A stretch of DNA of 42,157 bases from an uncultured Ulvibacter sp. (GTDB lineage: Bacteria; Bacteroidota; Bacteroidia; Flavobacteriales; Flavobacteriaceae), in assembly GCA_913063405.1 (NCBI GenBank), contig CAJXZB010000028.1:1-42157 (forward strand), given 5' to 3'. The position numbers and the translations under genes were made by a program. Below the pieces are notes generated by a model that saw only the letters and a list, made by a program, of their open reading frames with translations, ran no database searches and had not been told where the DNA came from. Positions 42,037 through 42,157 of this stretch are shown in pieces. How positions within the stretch are numbered: the first letter of the stretch is position 1; the number at the start of each line of letters is the position of its first letter.

Positions 42037-42157
42037 GCAAAAGGTTTTCTTTACGTTTAAGATTTACATATAAATTAATGGGCTCTATGTTGTTTGTAGT
42101 GGGTAGTAGAATTAGTTTTTATGATAATGGTTGGCTTAACTCAAAATATGAATAAGA

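Noticed and set aside
42078..42155. Short plus-strand ORF (MGSMLFVVG to NSKYE) at the right edge
   Set aside because: Only 25 codons, no family resemblance and no promoter; expected by chance.
1..42157. CRISPR arrays, rRNA genes and complete tRNA genes
   Set aside because: No regularly spaced repeats, no rRNA-like segments and only a partial tRNA at 41500-41542 were found on either strand.

Overview
The window is chromosomal DNA of a marine-type Flavobacteriaceae (Bacteroidota). The evidence is the gldJ, porU and porV trio of gliding and type IX secretion (T9SS), several secreted proteins with T9SS type A C-terminal sorting domains, flavobacterial gene orders such as porU-porV-cdd, an AT-rich base composition, and promoters of the Bacteroidota TAnnTTTG type rather than sigma-70 TATAAT boxes. 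I cannot name the genus. No rRNA, complete tRNA or CRISPR array is visible.

Layout. 1-150: the 3' end of an IS1595-type transposase runs off the left edge. 289-8023: surface and envelope genes, namely an Omp28-like T9SS cargo, a frameshifted lipoprotein, the Mur ligase Mpl, a periplasmic TPR protein, a DoxX-like membrane protein, a DUF4136 lipoprotein and a frameshifted leucine-rich T9SS cargo. 8262-13793: housekeeping genes obg and adk (minus strand) diverging from purK, purE and an M3 oligopeptidase. 13879-20054: a secreted M28 aminopeptidase, an ECF-like sigma factor with a very small zinc-motif partner, a UbiA-like membrane protein and gcvP. 20276-24271: a tight five-gene run of ketoacyl synthase III, methyltransferase, glycosyltransferase, and an MlaE/MlaF lipid ABC transporter. 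24335-25945: an FG-GAP/ASPIC T9SS cargo. 25996-29824 (minus): the operon SDR, SprT-like metalloprotein, manC, DUF389. 29904-32518 (minus): pdhA-pdhC. 32625-38189 (minus): porU-porV-cdd. 38405-41429 (plus): gldJ then murF. 41500-42157: a 3' tRNA fragment followed by unrelated DNA and a small coiled-coil membrane protein, which I read as the left junction of an integrated element.

How the parts fit: PorU (sortase) and PorV (its outer membrane partner) process and attach cargo bearing C-terminal sorting domains, and GldJ belongs to the motility/T9SS machinery. Four such cargo genes lie in the same window, one of them broken. Mpl and MurF both serve peptidoglycan precursor assembly or recycling. 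The ketoacyl synthase-to-MlaEF run looks like a lipid synthesis, decoration and transport unit of unknown product, and is the best candidate here for an uncharacterised system. The right-hand tRNA-fragment junction is the clearest sign of mobile DNA.

Two genes (2168-2810 and 6423-8023) need frameshift correction, mostly at homopolymers. Decay, phase variation and sequencing error cannot be separated from this sequence alone. No gene-free stretch exceeds 300 bases; the longest, 8024-8261, shows nothing I can recognise.
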